Notes: generated from the letters alone by a model not told the origin. A stretch of 64,000 nucleotides of DNA from Paraburkholderia piptadeniae (GCF_900007165.1 NZ_CYGY02000059.1:1-64000), one strand, 5' to 3'; shown: positions 27,272 to 36,725, counted from the first letter of the stretch. Program-made: numbers and translations.

Positions 27272-30200
27272 TCAACCGGCCGTTTCATCGTGGACACCAA
27301 CCTCGACGCGCTCGCCGGAAGCATCGGGTTGGTGCGGCTCGTCGTGCGGGAACGCGTGAACCGAGTCATCTTTCTCACCGGAGAACATCGAGCGGACCAC
27401 GACAAAGAACATGGGGATCATGAAAACGGCGAGGAACGTCGCCGTCAGCATCCCGCCGATCACGCCCGTGCCGATTGCGTGCTGGCTTGCCGATCCCGCG
27501 CCGTTGCTGATGGCGAGCGGAAACACGCCGAGAATGAATGCCATCGACGTCATCAGGATCGGCCGCAGCCGCAAGCGGGACGCCTCGAGCGCCGCCGCCA
27601 CGGGTCCCATGCCCCGGGTCTGCTGCAACTCCCGCGCGAACTCCACGATCAGGATCGCGTTCTTCGCTGACAGGCCCACTGTTGTCAACAAACCCACCTG
27701 AAAGAACGCGTCGTTTTCGAGTCCGCGCAGCGTGGCGGCCAGAAGTGCGCCGATCACGCCGAGCGGCACGACCATGATCACCGAGAATGGAATTGACCAG
27801 CTTTCATAGAGCGCCGCGAGGCACAGAAACACGACGAGGATCGAGATGCCGTACAAAACGGGCGCCTGCGAGCCGGACTCGATTTCCTGGAGCGACAAAC
27901 CGGTCCATTCGAAGCCGATGCCCACCGGAAGTTGCGCCGCGATCTTCTCCATCGCGCCCAACGCCTGCCCTGTACTCTTGCCCGGCGCGGCCGCCCCCTG
28001 GATTTCGACGGCCGACACACCGTTGTAGCGTTCGAGCTTGGGCGACCCGTACGTCCACTGGCCGGTCGCGAACGCGCTGAACGGCACCATCCCCCCCGAA
28101 GCGTTGCGCACGTACCAGACATTCAGGTCATCCGGCGACATCCGGAACGGCGCATCACCTTGCACATACACCTTCTTGATCCGGTTGTCGGTATCGAGGA
28201 AGTTGTTCACGTATTGCGACGCCCAAGCGATCGAGAAAGTCTGGTCGATGGCAGCCGGCGTGACGCCGAGCGAGAGGGCTTTCTCGCGGTCGATGTCCAC
28301 CTTTAACTGCGGCGTGTCGTTCAGACCGTTCGGGCGTACGCGTGCGAGCGCGGGATCCTTCGCAGCTATCTCCAGCAACTGGTTGCGCGCCGCCATCAGC
28401 ACATCGTGCCCCACACCGGCACGGTCTTCGAGTTCGAAATCGAAACCGGACGCCGTCCCCAGTTCAGGTATCGACGGCGGGTTGACCGGGATGATCAGTG
28501 CAGTCTTGTACGGCGCGAACCGCGCAGAGAGTCGGGCGACCAACGCTTGCGCCTTCTGATCGGAGCGTTGCCGCACGGCGTAGTCCCTAAGCCGGATGAA
28601 GACGATACCGGAGTTCTGGGCGCGCCCTGCGAAGCTGAAGCCGTTCACGGCGAACGTCGATTCGACGATGGACTTCTCGTCGTTGAGCAGGTAGTCGGAA
28701 ATATCGCTCAGCGTGTGCGCCGTGGTTTCCTGGGTCGAGCCCGCAGGCGTGCGGACCAGCACGAACAGGGTTCCCTGGTCCTCGTCCGGCAGGAACGACT
28801 TCGGCAGCTTCACGAACAGCAGCCCCACTGCGGCGATCACGGCGAGATAGATGATGAGCCAGCGGCCCGAGCGCCTGATCACGTGGTGCACGCCAGAGTG
28901 ATACTTGTCGCGGCTCCTGTCGAAGGTGCGGTTGAACCAGCCGAAGAAGCCCTTCTTTTCTTCGTGATGGCCCTGCGGGATCGGCTTGAGGATCGTCGCG
29001 CACAGCGCCGGCGTCAGAATCAGCGCGACCAGCACGGACAGCACCATCGCAGCCACGATGGTCAGCGAGAACTGACGATAGATCGCACCGACCGAGCCGC
29101 CCGAGAACGCCACAGGCACGAACACGGCGGCCAGCACCAGCGCGACGCCGATCAGCGCACCCGTGATCTGGCCCATTGCCTTGCGGGTTGCATCGCGTGG
29201 CGACAAGCCCTCCTCCGACATCACGCGCTCGACGTTTTCGACGACAACGATCGCATCGTCGACCAGCAGACCGATGGCGAGCACGAGGCCGAACATCGAC
29301 AGCACATTGATCGAAAAGCCCACCGCGCTCATGATCGCGAACGTACCCAGCAGGACGACGGGCACGGCAATCGTCGGGATCAGCGTCGCACGAAGATTCT
29401 GCAGGAACAGGTACATCACGAGGAACACGAGCACGATACCTTCGAGCAACGTCTTGATCACATCCTCGATGGACAACTTCACGAACGGCGTCGTGTCATA
29501 CGGATACTTGACGACCAGCCCATGCGGAAAGTACTTCGACAATTGGTCGATCTTGTCGCGCACGGCCTTCGCCGTCACGAGCGCATTTGCCCCCGTCGCG
29601 AGGTAGATGCCGACGCCCGCGGCCGGTTGACCGTTGTACTTCGTATCGATGTTGAAGTTCTCGCCGCCGAGCTCGACATGTCCCACATCCTTGATACGGA
29701 TCTGGGAGCCGTCCTGATTGACCTTCAGGAGGACGTTGCCGAACTGCTCGGGTGTGCGCAGCAACGTCGCCTCCGTGATGGTGGCCTGCAGCGCCTGACC
29801 GGGGACAGACGGCGTGCCGCCGATCTGGCCGGAAGCCACCTGCACGTTCTGCGTCTGCAGGGCCTGCTCGACGTCGACCGGGGTCAGCCCGAAGTCGTCG
29901 AGCTTGTGCGGGTCCAGCCACACGCGCATCGCGAACTGCGTGCCGCCCAGGAGTGCCACCGTGCCGACGCCGTTGATCCGGCTGACGGGGTCCTGCACCT
30001 TCGACGCCACGTAATTGGCGAGGTCGTACTTGCTCATGCTCCCGTCTTCGGAAACGAACGCGAGGACCAGCAAAAAGCTGCTGCTCGACTTGGTGACCTT
30101 CGTCCCGAGTTGCTGGACGGCCTGCGGCAAAAGCGGTGTCGCCAGTGACAGCTTGTTTTGAACCTGCACCTGCGCGGTATCGGCGTTCGTGCCGGCGGCA

Positions 30201-30481
30201 AAGGTCAGCGTGATCGTCGCGTTGCCGAAGTCGTCCGATTGCGACGAAATGTAAAGCAGGTGATCGAGACCATTCATCTGCTGCTCTATCACCTGGGTGA
30301 CGGTGTCTTCCACGGTTTTTGCGGACGCACCCGGGTAGGTCGTCGTGACCTGGATCGACGGCGGCGCGATGGTCGGATACTGCGCTACAGGCAGCTTGAA
30401 GACTGATGCCGCGCCTGCCAGCATCAGGATGATGGCGATGACCCATGCAAAAATTGGGCGATCAATAAAGAAGTTGGCCAT
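27272..30481 (-). CDS. RND multidrug efflux pump, inner membrane (HAE1 family)
   Basis: A 1069-residue AcrB/MexB-type proton-driven pump with 12 membrane segments and two large periplasmic loops. It opens [16 protein letters not shown], has the TM4 proton-relay Asp pair in [17 protein letters not shown], and the switch-loop and funnel-like regions of the HAE1 family (residues 600-680). ATG 30481 gives the conserved N-terminus. It lies 10 bp after the adaptor gene. Substrates are unknown; a role in export of aromatic or nitroaromatic stress compounds is only suggested by location. Confidence 0.95.
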   Translation of the reverse strand: MANFFIDRPIFAWVIAIILMLAGAASVFKLPVAQYPTIAPPSIQVTTTYPGASAKTVEDTVTQVIEQQMNGLDHLLYISSQSDDFGNATITLTFAAGTNADTAQVQVQNKLSLATPLLPQAVQQLGTKVTKSSSSFLLVLAFVSEDGSMSKYDLANYVASKVQDPVSRINGVGTVALLGGTQFAMRVWLDPHKLDDFGLTPVDVEQALQTQNVQVASGQIGGTPSVPGQALQATITEATLLRTPEQFGNVLLKVNQDGSQIRIKDVGHVELGGENFNIDTKYNGQPAAGVGIYLATGANALVTAKAVRDKIDQLSKYFPHGLVVKYPYDTTPFVKLSIEDVIKTLLEGIVLVFLVMYLFLQNLRATLIPTIAVPVVLLGTFAIMSAVGFSINVLSMFGLVLAIGLLVDDAIVVVENVERVMSEEGLSPRDATRKAMGQITGALIGVALVLAAVFVPVAFSGGSVGAIYRQFSLTIVAAMVLSVLVALILTPALCATILKPIPQGHHEEKKGFFGWFNRTFDRSRDKYHSGVHHVIRRSGRWLIIYLAVIAAVGLLFVKLPKSFLPDEDQGTLFVLVRTPAGSTQETTAHTLSDISDYLLNDEKSIVESTFAVNGFSFAGRAQNSGIVFIRLRDYAVRQRSDQKAQALVARLSARFAPYKTALIIPVNPPSIPELGTASGFDFELEDRAGVGHDVLMAARNQLLEIAAKDPALARVRPNGLNDTPQLKVDIDREKALSLGVTPAAIDQTFSIAWASQYVNNFLDTDNRIKKVYVQGDAPFRMSPDDLNVWYVRNASGGMVPFSAFATGQWTYGSPKLERYNGVSAVEIQGAAAPGKSTGQALGAMEKIAAQLPVGIGFEWTGLSLQEIESGSQAPVLYGISILVVFLCLAALYESWSIPFSVIMVVPLGVIGALLAATLRGLENDAFFQVGLLTTVGLSAKNAILIVEFARELQQTRGMGPVAAALEASRLRLRPILMTSMAFILGVFPLAISNGAGSASQHAIGTGVIGGMLTATFLAVFMIPMFFVVVRSMFSGEKDDSVHAFPHDEPHQPDASGERVEVGVHDETAG

Positions 30482-30491
30482 GACTCCCCCG

Positions 30492-31625
30492 TTATCGCGC
30501 GGCAACCGCTTTCACGACCGTGCCAGGTCGAACCTTCTCGGTGCCCTGCACGATCACGCGGTCGCCTGGGTTCAAGCCGCCTTCAACGATCCAGTTCGCG
30601 CCGGAAGTCGACGATGTCACGACCTGACGCAAGACCACCTTGTTGTCCGGCCCGATGACAAGCGCCGTTGCACCGCCCTTCTGATCATGCGCGATGCCAA
30701 TTTGCGGCACCACGTATGCGCCTTGCCTGACGCCCTCCTGAATGCGCGCGCGCACGAACATGCCAGGCAGCAGAACATGGTTCGGGTTCGGGAAAAGCGC
30801 GCGGATCGTCACCGATCCGGTGGTCTGATCGACGGTCACGTCTGAGAATTGCAGCTTGCCTTGCAATGGATAAACGCGGCCATCTTCGAGGACCAGCGAG
30901 ACGGCAGCCGCGTTCGGTCCGGCCGCGTCAAGCTTCCCCTCCTCGAATTCACGGCGCAATCTCAAGCCATCGAGGCTCGATTGCGTCACGTCCACGTACA
31001 TCGGGTCCAACTGCTGGATCGTGGCCATCAGCGTCGCCTGGCTCGTCTGCACATACGCGCCAGGCGTGACTTGCGAAATGCCTACCCGGCCCGAGATCGG
31101 CGATATCACGTCCGTGTAGTTGACATTGATTTGCGCGGTATCGACCGCCGCCTTTGCTGCGGCAATGTCGGCTTCCGCTTGTCCAGCCGCAGCCATGGCG
31201 TTGTCGTATTCCTGCTTGCTGATAGCGTTTGCAGCCGCCAGCGGTTTATCGCGCTGATCGAGGGCATCGGCGGCCATCGCGTTTGCGCTCGCCTTCGCGA
31301 GCGAAGCCTTTGCGCTATTCAACGCGGCGATGTAAGGCGCCGGGTCGATCTTGTAGAGGCGTTGTCCTTCCTTTACGTCGTCGCCTTCTGTAAATCCGCG
31401 GTGCAGGACGATGCCGTCGACGCGCGCCCGAACCTGCGCAACAAGAAAGGCATTCGTGCGGCCCGGTAGTTCGGTTGTCGTCGCGACCGCCTGCGGTGCG
31501 ACTGTAATCACGCCAACCTCGGGCGGCCCCGGCGGATGTACGGGCGGCTTTTGCCCACATGCGGCGAGAGCTAGCGTTCCCGCCACGGCGCCTACCATTC
31601 CCAACTTGATCCGTATGACATCCAT
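30492..31625 (-). CDS. RND efflux periplasmic adaptor (membrane fusion lipoprotein)
   Basis: A 377-residue MexA/AcrA-type adaptor anchored in the inner membrane by a lipidated Cys: signal [23 protein letters not shown] (lipobox LAAC). It shows the barrel-sandwich hybrid halves ([39 protein letters not shown]) around a coiled-coil hairpin at residues 100-165, then beta-barrel and membrane-proximal domains. The long open frame begins 59 codons earlier, but ATG 31625 starts the signal peptide, with GGATTGG upstream. It is the first gene of the operon; MarR-like palindromes lie 80 and about 400 bp upstream. Confidence 0.93.
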   Translation of the reverse strand: MDVIRIKLGMVGAVAGTLALAACGQKPPVHPPGPPEVGVITVAPQAVATTTELPGRTNAFLVAQVRARVDGIVLHRGFTEGDDVKEGQRLYKIDPAPYIAALNSAKASLAKASANAMAADALDQRDKPLAAANAISKQEYDNAMAAAGQAEADIAAAKAAVDTAQINVNYTDVISPISGRVGISQVTPGAYVQTSQATLMATIQQLDPMYVDVTQSSLDGLRLRREFEEGKLDAAGPNAAAVSLVLEDGRVYPLQGKLQFSDVTVDQTTGSVTIRALFPNPNHVLLPGMFVRARIQEGVRQGAYVVPQIGIAHDQKGGATALVIGPDNKVVLRQVVTSSTSGANWIVEGGLNPGDRVIVQGTEKVRPGTVVKAVAAR

Positions 31626-31703
31626 AACCAATCCATACAAGTAGCAAAAAATTCGAGCGCCGGTAGCCAACAAACGAGGTATTACGGTTTCCGAGACCAA
31701 CTG

Positions 31704-31713
31704 TGCATATGCA
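31704..31713. promoter_or_regulatory. MarR-type palindrome proximal to the RND operon
   Basis: Perfect palindrome TGCATATGCA, 79 bp upstream of the RND adaptor start. The identical 10-mer overlaps the start of the MarR gene at 36939 and is the core of the site before the nitrilase. A probable MarR operator. Confidence 0.55.
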
Positions 31714-32026
31714 TATATTCGTGCATGGTTAGTCAATCGGCTCCGTTCGTAATCAGCAGAGGCGAACCTGAAGCGCGTGCAGTGCGGCCGGCGACAACGC
31801 AAAGGCGAGGCGGACTACGCCCACTATCGCGTCGTCATCAGCCTTGAGGTGAACGCAGCGATAGCGAGGATTCGGGGAGTGACCCGCGCAAAGGTGCAGG
31901 AGGAACGACTGTCTTCACGACACCGGTTTTGACGTCGTAGACCGGCCTTGACACGAAGTGTATTAGTCATTGCAAAATCTTTACTCAATGAGCGGCTTTA
32001 TACGCCGCGCCATATGGATGCACACT

Positions 32027-32038
32027 GTGCATATACAC
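32027..32038. promoter_or_regulatory. Imperfect MarR-type palindrome
   Basis: GTGCATATACAC, a hybrid of the GTGTATATACAC and TGCATATGCA sites. It lies 10 bp downstream (minus strand) of the -10 box of promoter copy 1. Confidence 0.45.
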
Positions 32039-32047
32039 GTTCCGGCG

Positions 32048-32131
32048 AATTTAGTGTATCCACACCATCCGAGCAAGAGGAATTGCGGTACATAAATTGC
32101 ACTTCACTGTTTCAGAATTTCGCGGGGTGCC
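32048..32131 (-). repeat. Promoter duplication, copy 1 (before the RND operon)
   Basis: 84 bp aligning without gaps to 34018-34101, about 66 identical positions by hand count, constant offset 1970. On the minus strand it has -35 TTGCTC (32071-32076), 17-bp spacer and -10 TAAATT (32048-32053); the spacer holds a degenerate palindrome GTGTGGATACAC. Transcription would run towards the RND operon with a leader of about 420 nt. Confidence 0.7.
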
Positions 32132-32330
32132 CTGACGCCGTTGCGCTGGAAATGGCCGCGCCCAGGCAGGCCAGCAGCCGGCTCGCCAGCGCGTGCCCGA
32201 TGCCCGGTGCCAACGCAATGACGCGAATGACAAGAACGAAGATCACAAGACCGGTGAGCGGCAACCGCTTGGGCTGCTCTGACGGCGATGAACGGCGACA
32301 GCAGCGCCACGCTCGGCGCGTACCGCTTAC
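32112..32330 (-). pseudogene. Possible C-terminal remnant of an EamA/DMT-type transporter
   Basis: Directly downstream of the MarR gene the minus strand reads YAPSVALLSPFIAV in one frame and, after an apparent frameshift and small deletion, PKRLPLTGLVIFVLVIRVI in another. This order (PSVALLSPFIAV, then ERLPLTGL.IFVLVI) resembles the last two membrane helices of EamA-family permeases. No start or N-terminal part remains. Recognition is by eye and could be coincidental. Confidence 0.35.
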
Positions 32331-32337
32331 CAAACTG

Positions 32338-32799
32338 CTAATCCGCTGGCAGCTCGTTCGCGATCGACGACAAGGCAGATGCACCTTCTTTACCCAACAT
32401 CCTTTTCGCCGTCTGCTGAGCTGCACGCCAGGCCGGCATGGCGGTCACCAGCAATTCACGCCCTGCATCAGACAGTACGATGGGACGACTTCGCCCATGT
32501 GAAGGCGCAAACTCCTCAACCCATCCCTGGTCCAGCAGCAGCTGAAGATTGCGCGTTGAAGTCGATCGCTCCAGATGACCGGCACGGCCCAATTCAGCGC
32601 GGCTGCCACCGTTCATTCTCGCGATGAGGACCAGCATGGAAAATTGCGAAGAATTGACGTCATATGAACGAAGTGCCCGATCATAGATGCCAGTAACGAC
32701 ACGCGAAATGGATCGCGTTCGCGTGAGCAAACAATGCCGGGTTACCTCTTCGACCAGGTCAGGCTCGAATCCCTGCTTGTTCGGTGATTTGGTAGTCAT
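32338..32799 (-). CDS. MarR-family transcriptional regulator 1
   Basis: A 153-residue MarR repressor with a winged helix at about residues 50-115 (AELGRAGHLERSTSTRNLQLLLDQGWVEEF, wing SHGRSRPIVLSDAG). It is a clear paralogue of the MarR protein at 36939: both share RxCLxTRxRxISRVxTxxYDxALR and the ERSTxTRNLQxL recognition helix. ATG 32799 is preferred over GTG 32808. A small palindrome CACTAAAGTG at 32806-32815 overlaps the likely leader. It lies between the RND operon and the hydrolase at 32878; likely targets are the palindromes in both promoters. Ligand unknown. Confidence 0.88.
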   Translation of the reverse strand: MTTKSPNKQGFEPDLVEEVTRHCLLTRTRSISRVVTGIYDRALRSYDVNSSQFSMLVLIARMNGGSRAELGRAGHLERSTSTRNLQLLLDQGWVEEFAPSHGRSRPIVLSDAGRELLVTAMPAWRAAQQTAKRMLGKEGASALSSIANELPAD

Positions 32800-32877
32800 A
32801 CGCTGCACTAAAGTGTAAATGCCGCGGATGCATCATAGGTCAATGTATGCCGCTGGCTGCATCGACGACGCACTCGC

Positions 32878-33852
32878 TCAGTCACTGTCAGGATTGCCGG
32901 TCGCGCTAAACGCGGCCTGAACTTCGTCCACCGTCTGTTTAGGCGCTTGCAGATGCGGATAATGGCCGAGTTTGGGAAGAATCGTAAGCCTCACACCGTT
33001 ACGGTTCGCGTACTCAACGCCCATTTCCTTCTTGATGTAGATATCCTGCTCGCCCCACACCACCTTCACGGGGACCTTCAGCTTTGTCATATTGGCTTCG
33101 AAGTAGTCCTGGTCCCGGGTGAAGTAGGAGTAGTAGTGGTAGAAGGCGTCTGCCGATGTGATATCACCGCCCCAACCTTTCGCGATATCGTCCCTGAACT
33201 CTTGGGGCAACGCGTAGCGCTCCTCCGCCGGCATGCCGCGGAAGAATGTGTTTGCCAGGATTTCGTCACGGTTCTTGTTCATCGCGGCATGCACGGCGTC
33301 AGACGAAGGCTTGGACTTCAGGCCCTGCAGGCTTTCGTACATGTACTGTGGGCGGTTGAACGGGGCAAAGTCGCCAACGATGATCTCCCTGGCGATATTC
33401 GGTTGCTCCAATGCTGCCAATAGCGCCGGTAGCGCCCCGATATCGGTGGCGTAGATCACCAGCTTCGAACTGTCGATGCCAGACGTGCGGATATAGTCTT
33501 CCAGCACATGGGCGTAATCCTTCGGCGCATACGAGAAGCGATCGGCGCCCGGACGTGAGGACTGTCCGTAACCCGGCCAGTCAAACGCATGTACCTCGTA
33601 GTCGCTGGACAGGGATTCGGCAATCGGTTTCCACGCATACATCGTCTCCGGGAAGCCGTGCAGGAACAGTACCGTGCCCTTAGGATGCGCGGGCCGATAG
33701 ACCATATGACGCAGCTTGATGTCAGGATTGACCTGTACCTCGCCGACTTCAATCTTCGCCGCCGACGAGGATGACGCCGGCAGATTGGAGCATGCGGAAA
33801 GACTCATGGCTACCGCCGAGAAGACTGTCGCCTTCGTTAAAAGTTTGAACAT
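32878..33852 (-). CDS. Alpha/beta hydrolase lipoprotein (haloalkane dehalogenase/epoxide hydrolase-like)
   Basis: A 324-residue alpha/beta hydrolase exported as a lipoprotein: signal FSAVAMSLSAC with lipobox LSAC (Cys21). It has the HGFPET oxyanion motif (residues 65-70), DWPGYGQSS, a nucleophile elbow YATDIGALPA in which Asp137 replaces Ser (as in dehalogenases and epoxide hydrolases), and a C-terminal His in LGHYPHLQAP. Lipid-anchored members are unusual for a family that is normally cytoplasmic. It lies 15 bp after a 39-codon frame and downstream of promoter copy 2. The substrate is unknown. Confidence 0.87.
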   Translation of the reverse strand: MFKLLTKATVFSAVAMSLSACSNLPASSSSAAKIEVGEVQVNPDIKLRHMVYRPAHPKGTVLFLHGFPETMYAWKPIAESLSSDYEVHAFDWPGYGQSSRPGADRFSYAPKDYAHVLEDYIRTSGIDSSKLVIYATDIGALPALLAALEQPNIAREIIVGDFAPFNRPQYMYESLQGLKSKPSSDAVHAAMNKNRDEILANTFFRGMPAEERYALPQEFRDDIAKGWGGDITSADAFYHYYSYFTRDQDYFEANMTKLKVPVKVVWGEQDIYIKKEMGVEYANRNGVRLTILPKLGHYPHLQAPKQTVDEVQAAFSATGNPDSD

Positions 33853-33867
33853 GATCGTGGTACTCGT

Positions 33868-33987
33868 TTAGTGCTCGTGTGACTTGCCGCTCTTGGTGTC
33901 CGCCACAGCTACGTTGACCTTTTCGGCGATCAGAATCTTGTGGGTCGGACCTGCCACGCCGGTAAGCGGTTCTTTTCGTCTCGTCAT
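33868..33987 (-). CDS. Small open frame of 39 codons before the lipoprotein hydrolase
   Basis: A short frame, MTRRKEPLTGVAGPTHKIL, ending DTKSGKSHEH. The ATG at 33987 has GAGGG at proper distance, and the frame lies between the MarR-controlled promoter (34018-34046) and the hydrolase start 15 bp further on. It might be a leader peptide or a deletion remnant of a larger gene. I recognise no family. Confidence 0.35.
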   Translation of the reverse strand: MTRRKEPLTGVAGPTHKILIAEKVNVAVADTKSGKSHEH

Positions 33988-34211
33988 ATGAACCCTCATA
34001 GCGCACACTTTACGGGCAATGTAGTGTATATACACCATTCGCTCAAGAGAAAATGCGTTAAGTAAATTGCACTTCATTGTTTCGAAAATCCACGGGGCGC
34101 CAAATGCAGAGTCCAGCCCCTCTTCCCGACTGTCGCGCCGGGCGACAAGGAGTTAGATTGATTGCGTTACGAAGCCCGGCGGCGCAGCAACACAGTACGC
34201 TCCAGCGCTTT
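33988..34211. other. Promoter-bearing intergenic region
   Basis: Contains promoter copy 2 (34018-34101). The remaining 110 bp up to the secreted YciI-like gene show nothing recognisable. Confidence 0.5.
34018..34101 (-). repeat. Promoter duplication, copy 2 (before the lipoprotein hydrolase)
   Basis: Gap-free match to 32048-32131. On the minus strand: -35 TTGAGC (34041-34046), 17-bp spacer, -10 TACATT (34018-34023). The spacer contains the perfect palindrome GTGTATATACAC (34024-34035), ideally placed for a repressor to block RNA polymerase. Confidence 0.75.
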
Positions 34212-34613
34212 CTACTGAGGGGAAGGCAGACTCAAAAGCTTACTCAACGGCTTCAGTGGGCCTATTGGGAGGAGCGAGAACGTCATCAAATGTGCTTTCC
34301 TCAAGGGAAGTGCCTCGAGCATTTCATGTGCTTGAGCCACATCCGTAACGTTCAGGATGAACGCCACCCCAGCCCGGTCTTGCAGTGAATACCACTGATC
34401 AATCTTGCCGTCGAGGTAGAGCTGCGCCGTCTCGCGAACTTCGATCGTAAGAACGTGTTGGACAAGTTGCATGTCCGTGCCCGGGGGAAAAGTGCCAATC
34501 GCCAATATCTTCGTGGTTGGCGTGGTCGGCATCGGAGTGGTGTGTGCCATGGAGACTCCAGCAGAAGCGACCATCACGGACGCTATTGTCAAATTAAGAA
34601 GAAGGCGTTTCAT
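34212..34613 (-). CDS. Secreted YciI/muconolactone-isomerase-like small protein
   Basis: A 133-residue protein with an N-terminal signal peptide (MKRLLLNLTIASVMVASAGVSMA, cleavage likely after SMA). The mature part TDMQLVQHVLTIEVRETAQLYLDGKIDQWYSL, continuing with VAFILNVTDVAQAHEMLEALPL, has the ferredoxin-like alpha/beta repeat of muconolactone isomerase and YciI proteins. Export of such a fold is uncommon. ATG 34613 overlaps the stop of the upstream SnoaL-like gene (ATGA). It is the last gene of a three-gene unit 35579-34212. The reaction is unknown. Confidence 0.75.
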   Translation of the reverse strand: MKRLLLNLTIASVMVASAGVSMAHTTPMPTTPTTKILAIGTFPPGTDMQLVQHVLTIEVRETAQLYLDGKIDQWYSLQDRAGVAFILNVTDVAQAHEMLEALPLRKAHLMTFSLLPIGPLKPLSKLLSLPSPQ

Positions 34614-35029
34614 AGCGCCGCGGATTCGGGTCCTGTCAGATAACAATCGCGGAAGCGCTCATCGACGCGCTCCCACATCAGTTTCGAAAACAGCAGCGCT
34701 GCACCGAGCGGGCGATGATTGATGATCACGGAATCCGTCTCGCCCCGTTCATTCATATGCGCGACGACCACCGTCTCGATCGGCACGCCCTGAATCTGCG
34801 AGCGATAGGATTCCATGTACAAACCGTTGCCGATCTCGCCCTTGTAGCTGTGATGCTGGAACTCATAGAGCGAGACTGCGTGTTTGATCACAGAGAGAAT
34901 ATCGGCTCGTCCCTCGATCGGACGCTTGAGGACGGTGGCCTCGAGCGTCGCGTTTTCAGCGAGGTTGGCCAGCCAGAGTGGCGGACCGCCAGCGGGTGCC
35001 ATTACGGGGGCTGTGTCGTTGAATTTCAT
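34610..35029 (-). CDS. SnoaL/NTF2-like protein
   Basis: A 139-residue protein resembling the SnoaL-like/NTF2 cone fold: helix LWLANLAENATLEATVLKRPIEGR, VIKHAVSLYEFQHHSYKGE, then strands TVVVAHMNERGETDSVIINH and a HRPLGAALLFSKLMWERV helix. Start ATG 35029 (MKFNDTAPV); the longer frame upstream shadows the tautomerase gene. It starts 13 bp after the tautomerase stop and overlaps the next gene by 4 bp. Function unknown; such proteins act as isomerases, hydratases or cyclases. Confidence 0.75.
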   Translation of the reverse strand: MKFNDTAPVMAPAGGPPLWLANLAENATLEATVLKRPIEGRADILSVIKHAVSLYEFQHHSYKGEIGNGLYMESYRSQIQGVPIETVVVAHMNERGETDSVIINHRPLGAALLFSKLMWERVDERFRDCYLTGPESAAL

Positions 35030-35042
35030 GCTGGGTGCTCCG

Positions 35043-35579
35043 TTACTGTTTGTTCGTGATGCCCGCGCTAGCGGCATCGAGCGCTGCTTCGAGCGTGATG
35101 CGCGCCTTCTCGCGGCGGCGTCGCGCGAGCCGTTCAATACCCGCGCCGCGCTCGGACTCGCCCGCCAGCAGCGCATGAATATCGGGCAGCATCCAGATCG
35201 CGCCGCGCGTCCCCCAGCTGCCATCCGGTATCTCGGTCGGGAAGACCCAGACGCGCGGCGCGACGTCATCGAACGGCCGGTTTTCCGCGCGCGCCACCGC
35301 TTCCGTGACGCTTCTGACGAGCGAGCGACGCGATTCGTCGGTGTATTGCCCTTCGGGTACAGACGGAATGATCCGATAACGTATCGTGTTCGTGCGTTCA
35401 CCGCCGATATAGATCGCTGCGGGTCGATGAAGATGAAATACGGTGACACGCTGTGCGATCGGACTGGCGGGATCGTAGCCTTCCGCCTCGATGAGGATAT
35501 CGGTCAGTTCCTTGACGAGGCGCGCTTCGGCCTCGGGCGCCAAGGCGTTTTCGGGCCACAGTGCATCGATCATTGGCAT
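35043..35579 (-). CDS. Tautomerase-superfamily-like protein
   Basis: A 178-residue protein starting M-P-M-I-D, with Pro directly after the initiator Met, the hallmark of the 4-oxalocrotonate tautomerase/MIF superfamily catalytic base. The first half (LWPENALAPEAEARLVKELTDILIEAEG, VTVFHLHRPAAIYIGG) and second half (TIRYRIIPSVPEGQYTDESRRSLVRSVTEAV, RVWVFPTEIPDGSWG) form the two beta-alpha-beta repeats of a long tautomerase. AGGAG precedes ATG 35579. It is the first gene of a three-gene unit and divergent from a GlxA-type regulator. Confidence 0.78.
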   Translation of the reverse strand: MPMIDALWPENALAPEAEARLVKELTDILIEAEGYDPASPIAQRVTVFHLHRPAAIYIGGERTNTIRYRIIPSVPEGQYTDESRRSLVRSVTEAVARAENRPFDDVAPRVWVFPTEIPDGSWGTRGAIWMLPDIHALLAGESERGAGIERLARRRREKARITLEAALDAASAGITNKQ

Positions 35580-35684
35580 GGTGCTGCTCCTGCTTTCGGT
35601 TCATCGGATGCGGCCATGATCGGGGTTTACTCGTGCGCCCGGAAGTGGCAGCATCGCCATTATTCGTGGAATTTCAGACACGCA

Positions 35685-36725
35685 ATGACCATCGTCCGCA
35701 TCTGGGTCTATGACGGAATCCTCGCGTCCGGCGTCGCGGGACCTGTTGACGTCTTCAGCGCGGCCAATCAGTTCCATGCGCGCAAGGCTGCGTCAGGCTC
35801 GACCTCCGCGCCCGTGTTCGAGTGGCGGGTGGAATCGCTCGACGGGCGGCCCGTCACCGCTGCGTCAGGCCAGACCATTCACGTCGACGGCAAGATCGAC
35901 CCGCGCAAACGGGCCGACGCCGTTCTGCTGACGGCACCGTTCTTCTCGAACATCGACGAGTTCATCGGGCGCCGCGAGCAGTTGAACGAACTATCTTCCG
36001 CGCTGAGGCGCCAACGCAAGGCAGGCGCCGTGCTGGCGGCTTATTGCACGGCCAATTACCTGCTCGCCGAGGCCGGCCTGCTGGATGGCCGCGCCGCAAC
36101 GACGCACTGGGCGAGAGCCGCGGACTTCGCGCGCCGCTATCCGCGTGTCGAAGTTCGCGCACAGGAACTGCTGATCGAGCAAGACGGCATCATCTCGGGC
36201 GGTTCCGTGACGTCGTATCTGAATCTTGCGGTGCGGCTCGTCGAAACATTCGCCGGCGAAGAACTCGCCGCGATGACCGCGAAGGCGTTGTTGATCGACA
36301 TGAACCGGATTTCGCAGGCTTCCTTTACAACGCTTCTCGACGAACACGGGCATACCGACACGCTCGTCGCGCGCGCCCAGCAGCAAATGGAGGCAACGTT
36401 GCAGCAGGGATTCCGGTTGAGCGATCTGGCGGCATCGCTTGCTGTCAGCGAACGCACGCTCAATCGCCGTTTCAAGGAAGCCGTCGGGCTCGCACCGTTG
36501 ACGTATCTGCAGAATCTGCGCATCGAGGTCGCGAAACGCTTACTGGAAACGCGACCAATTGGGCTCGAGGCAGTGAGTCAACGTGTCGGTTATGGCGATA
36601 TCAGCACATTCCGGCAGTTGTTCAAGCGCAAGACCGGATTGTCCCCGAGTGAATATCAAATGCGATTTTCGCGTGTCGCGGCGGCGGAGAGCGTAGAAGT
36701 CGAGCCACGGAGCAACAACGACTGA
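35685..36725 (+). CDS. GlxA-type AraC regulator (DJ-1/PfpI plus AraC HTH)
   Basis: A 346-residue regulator: residues 1-190 form a DJ-1/PfpI-like class I amidotransferase domain without enzymatic function (ILASGVAGPVDVFSAANQF; nucleophile-elbow region VLAAYCTANYLLAEAGLL; ATTHW), followed by two AraC helix-turn-helix units (LSDLAASLAVSERTLNRRFKEAVG and VSQRVGYGDISTFRQLFKRKTG). ATG 35685 is the start of the first domain; the open frame extends upstream without support. It is divergent from the tautomerase unit, 105 bp apart, which it likely controls. Confidence 0.88.
   Translation: MTIVRIWVYDGILASGVAGPVDVFSAANQFHARKAASGSTSAPVFEWRVESLDGRPVTAASGQTIHVDGKIDPRKRADAVLLTAPFFSNIDEFIGRREQLNELSSALRRQRKAGAVLAAYCTANYLLAEAGLLDGRAATTHWARAADFARRYPRVEVRAQELLIEQDGIISGGSVTSYLNLAVRLVETFAGEELAAMTAKALLIDMNRISQASFTTLLDEHGHTDTLVARAQQQMEATLQQGFRLSDLAASLAVSERTLNRRFKEAVGLAPLTYLQNLRIEVAKRLLETRPIGLEAVSQRVGYGDISTFRQLFKRKTGLSPSEYQMRFSRVAAAESVEVEPRSNND

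Larger units (their letters stand above)
31626..32047. other. Long leader of the RND operon
   Basis: About 420 bp between the RND adaptor and its distal promoter (copy 1 of the duplicated element). It contains palindromes at 31704-31713 and 32027-32038. No complete gene is seen. A plus-strand frame near 31800-31930 ends RAKVQEERLSSRHRF and looks partly protein-like, but I cannot assign it. Confidence 0.45.

Noticed and set aside
28406-30148. 580-codon plus-strand open frame inside the RND pump gene
   Set aside because: Antisense to a clear AcrB/MexB-type gene; composition is Arg/His/Gln-rich as expected for the complement of a high-GC gene, with no family motif.
31948-32502. 184-codon plus-strand frame across the RND promoter and MarR 1 3' end
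   Set aside because: Runs through the duplicated promoter and opposite the MarR gene; no domain.
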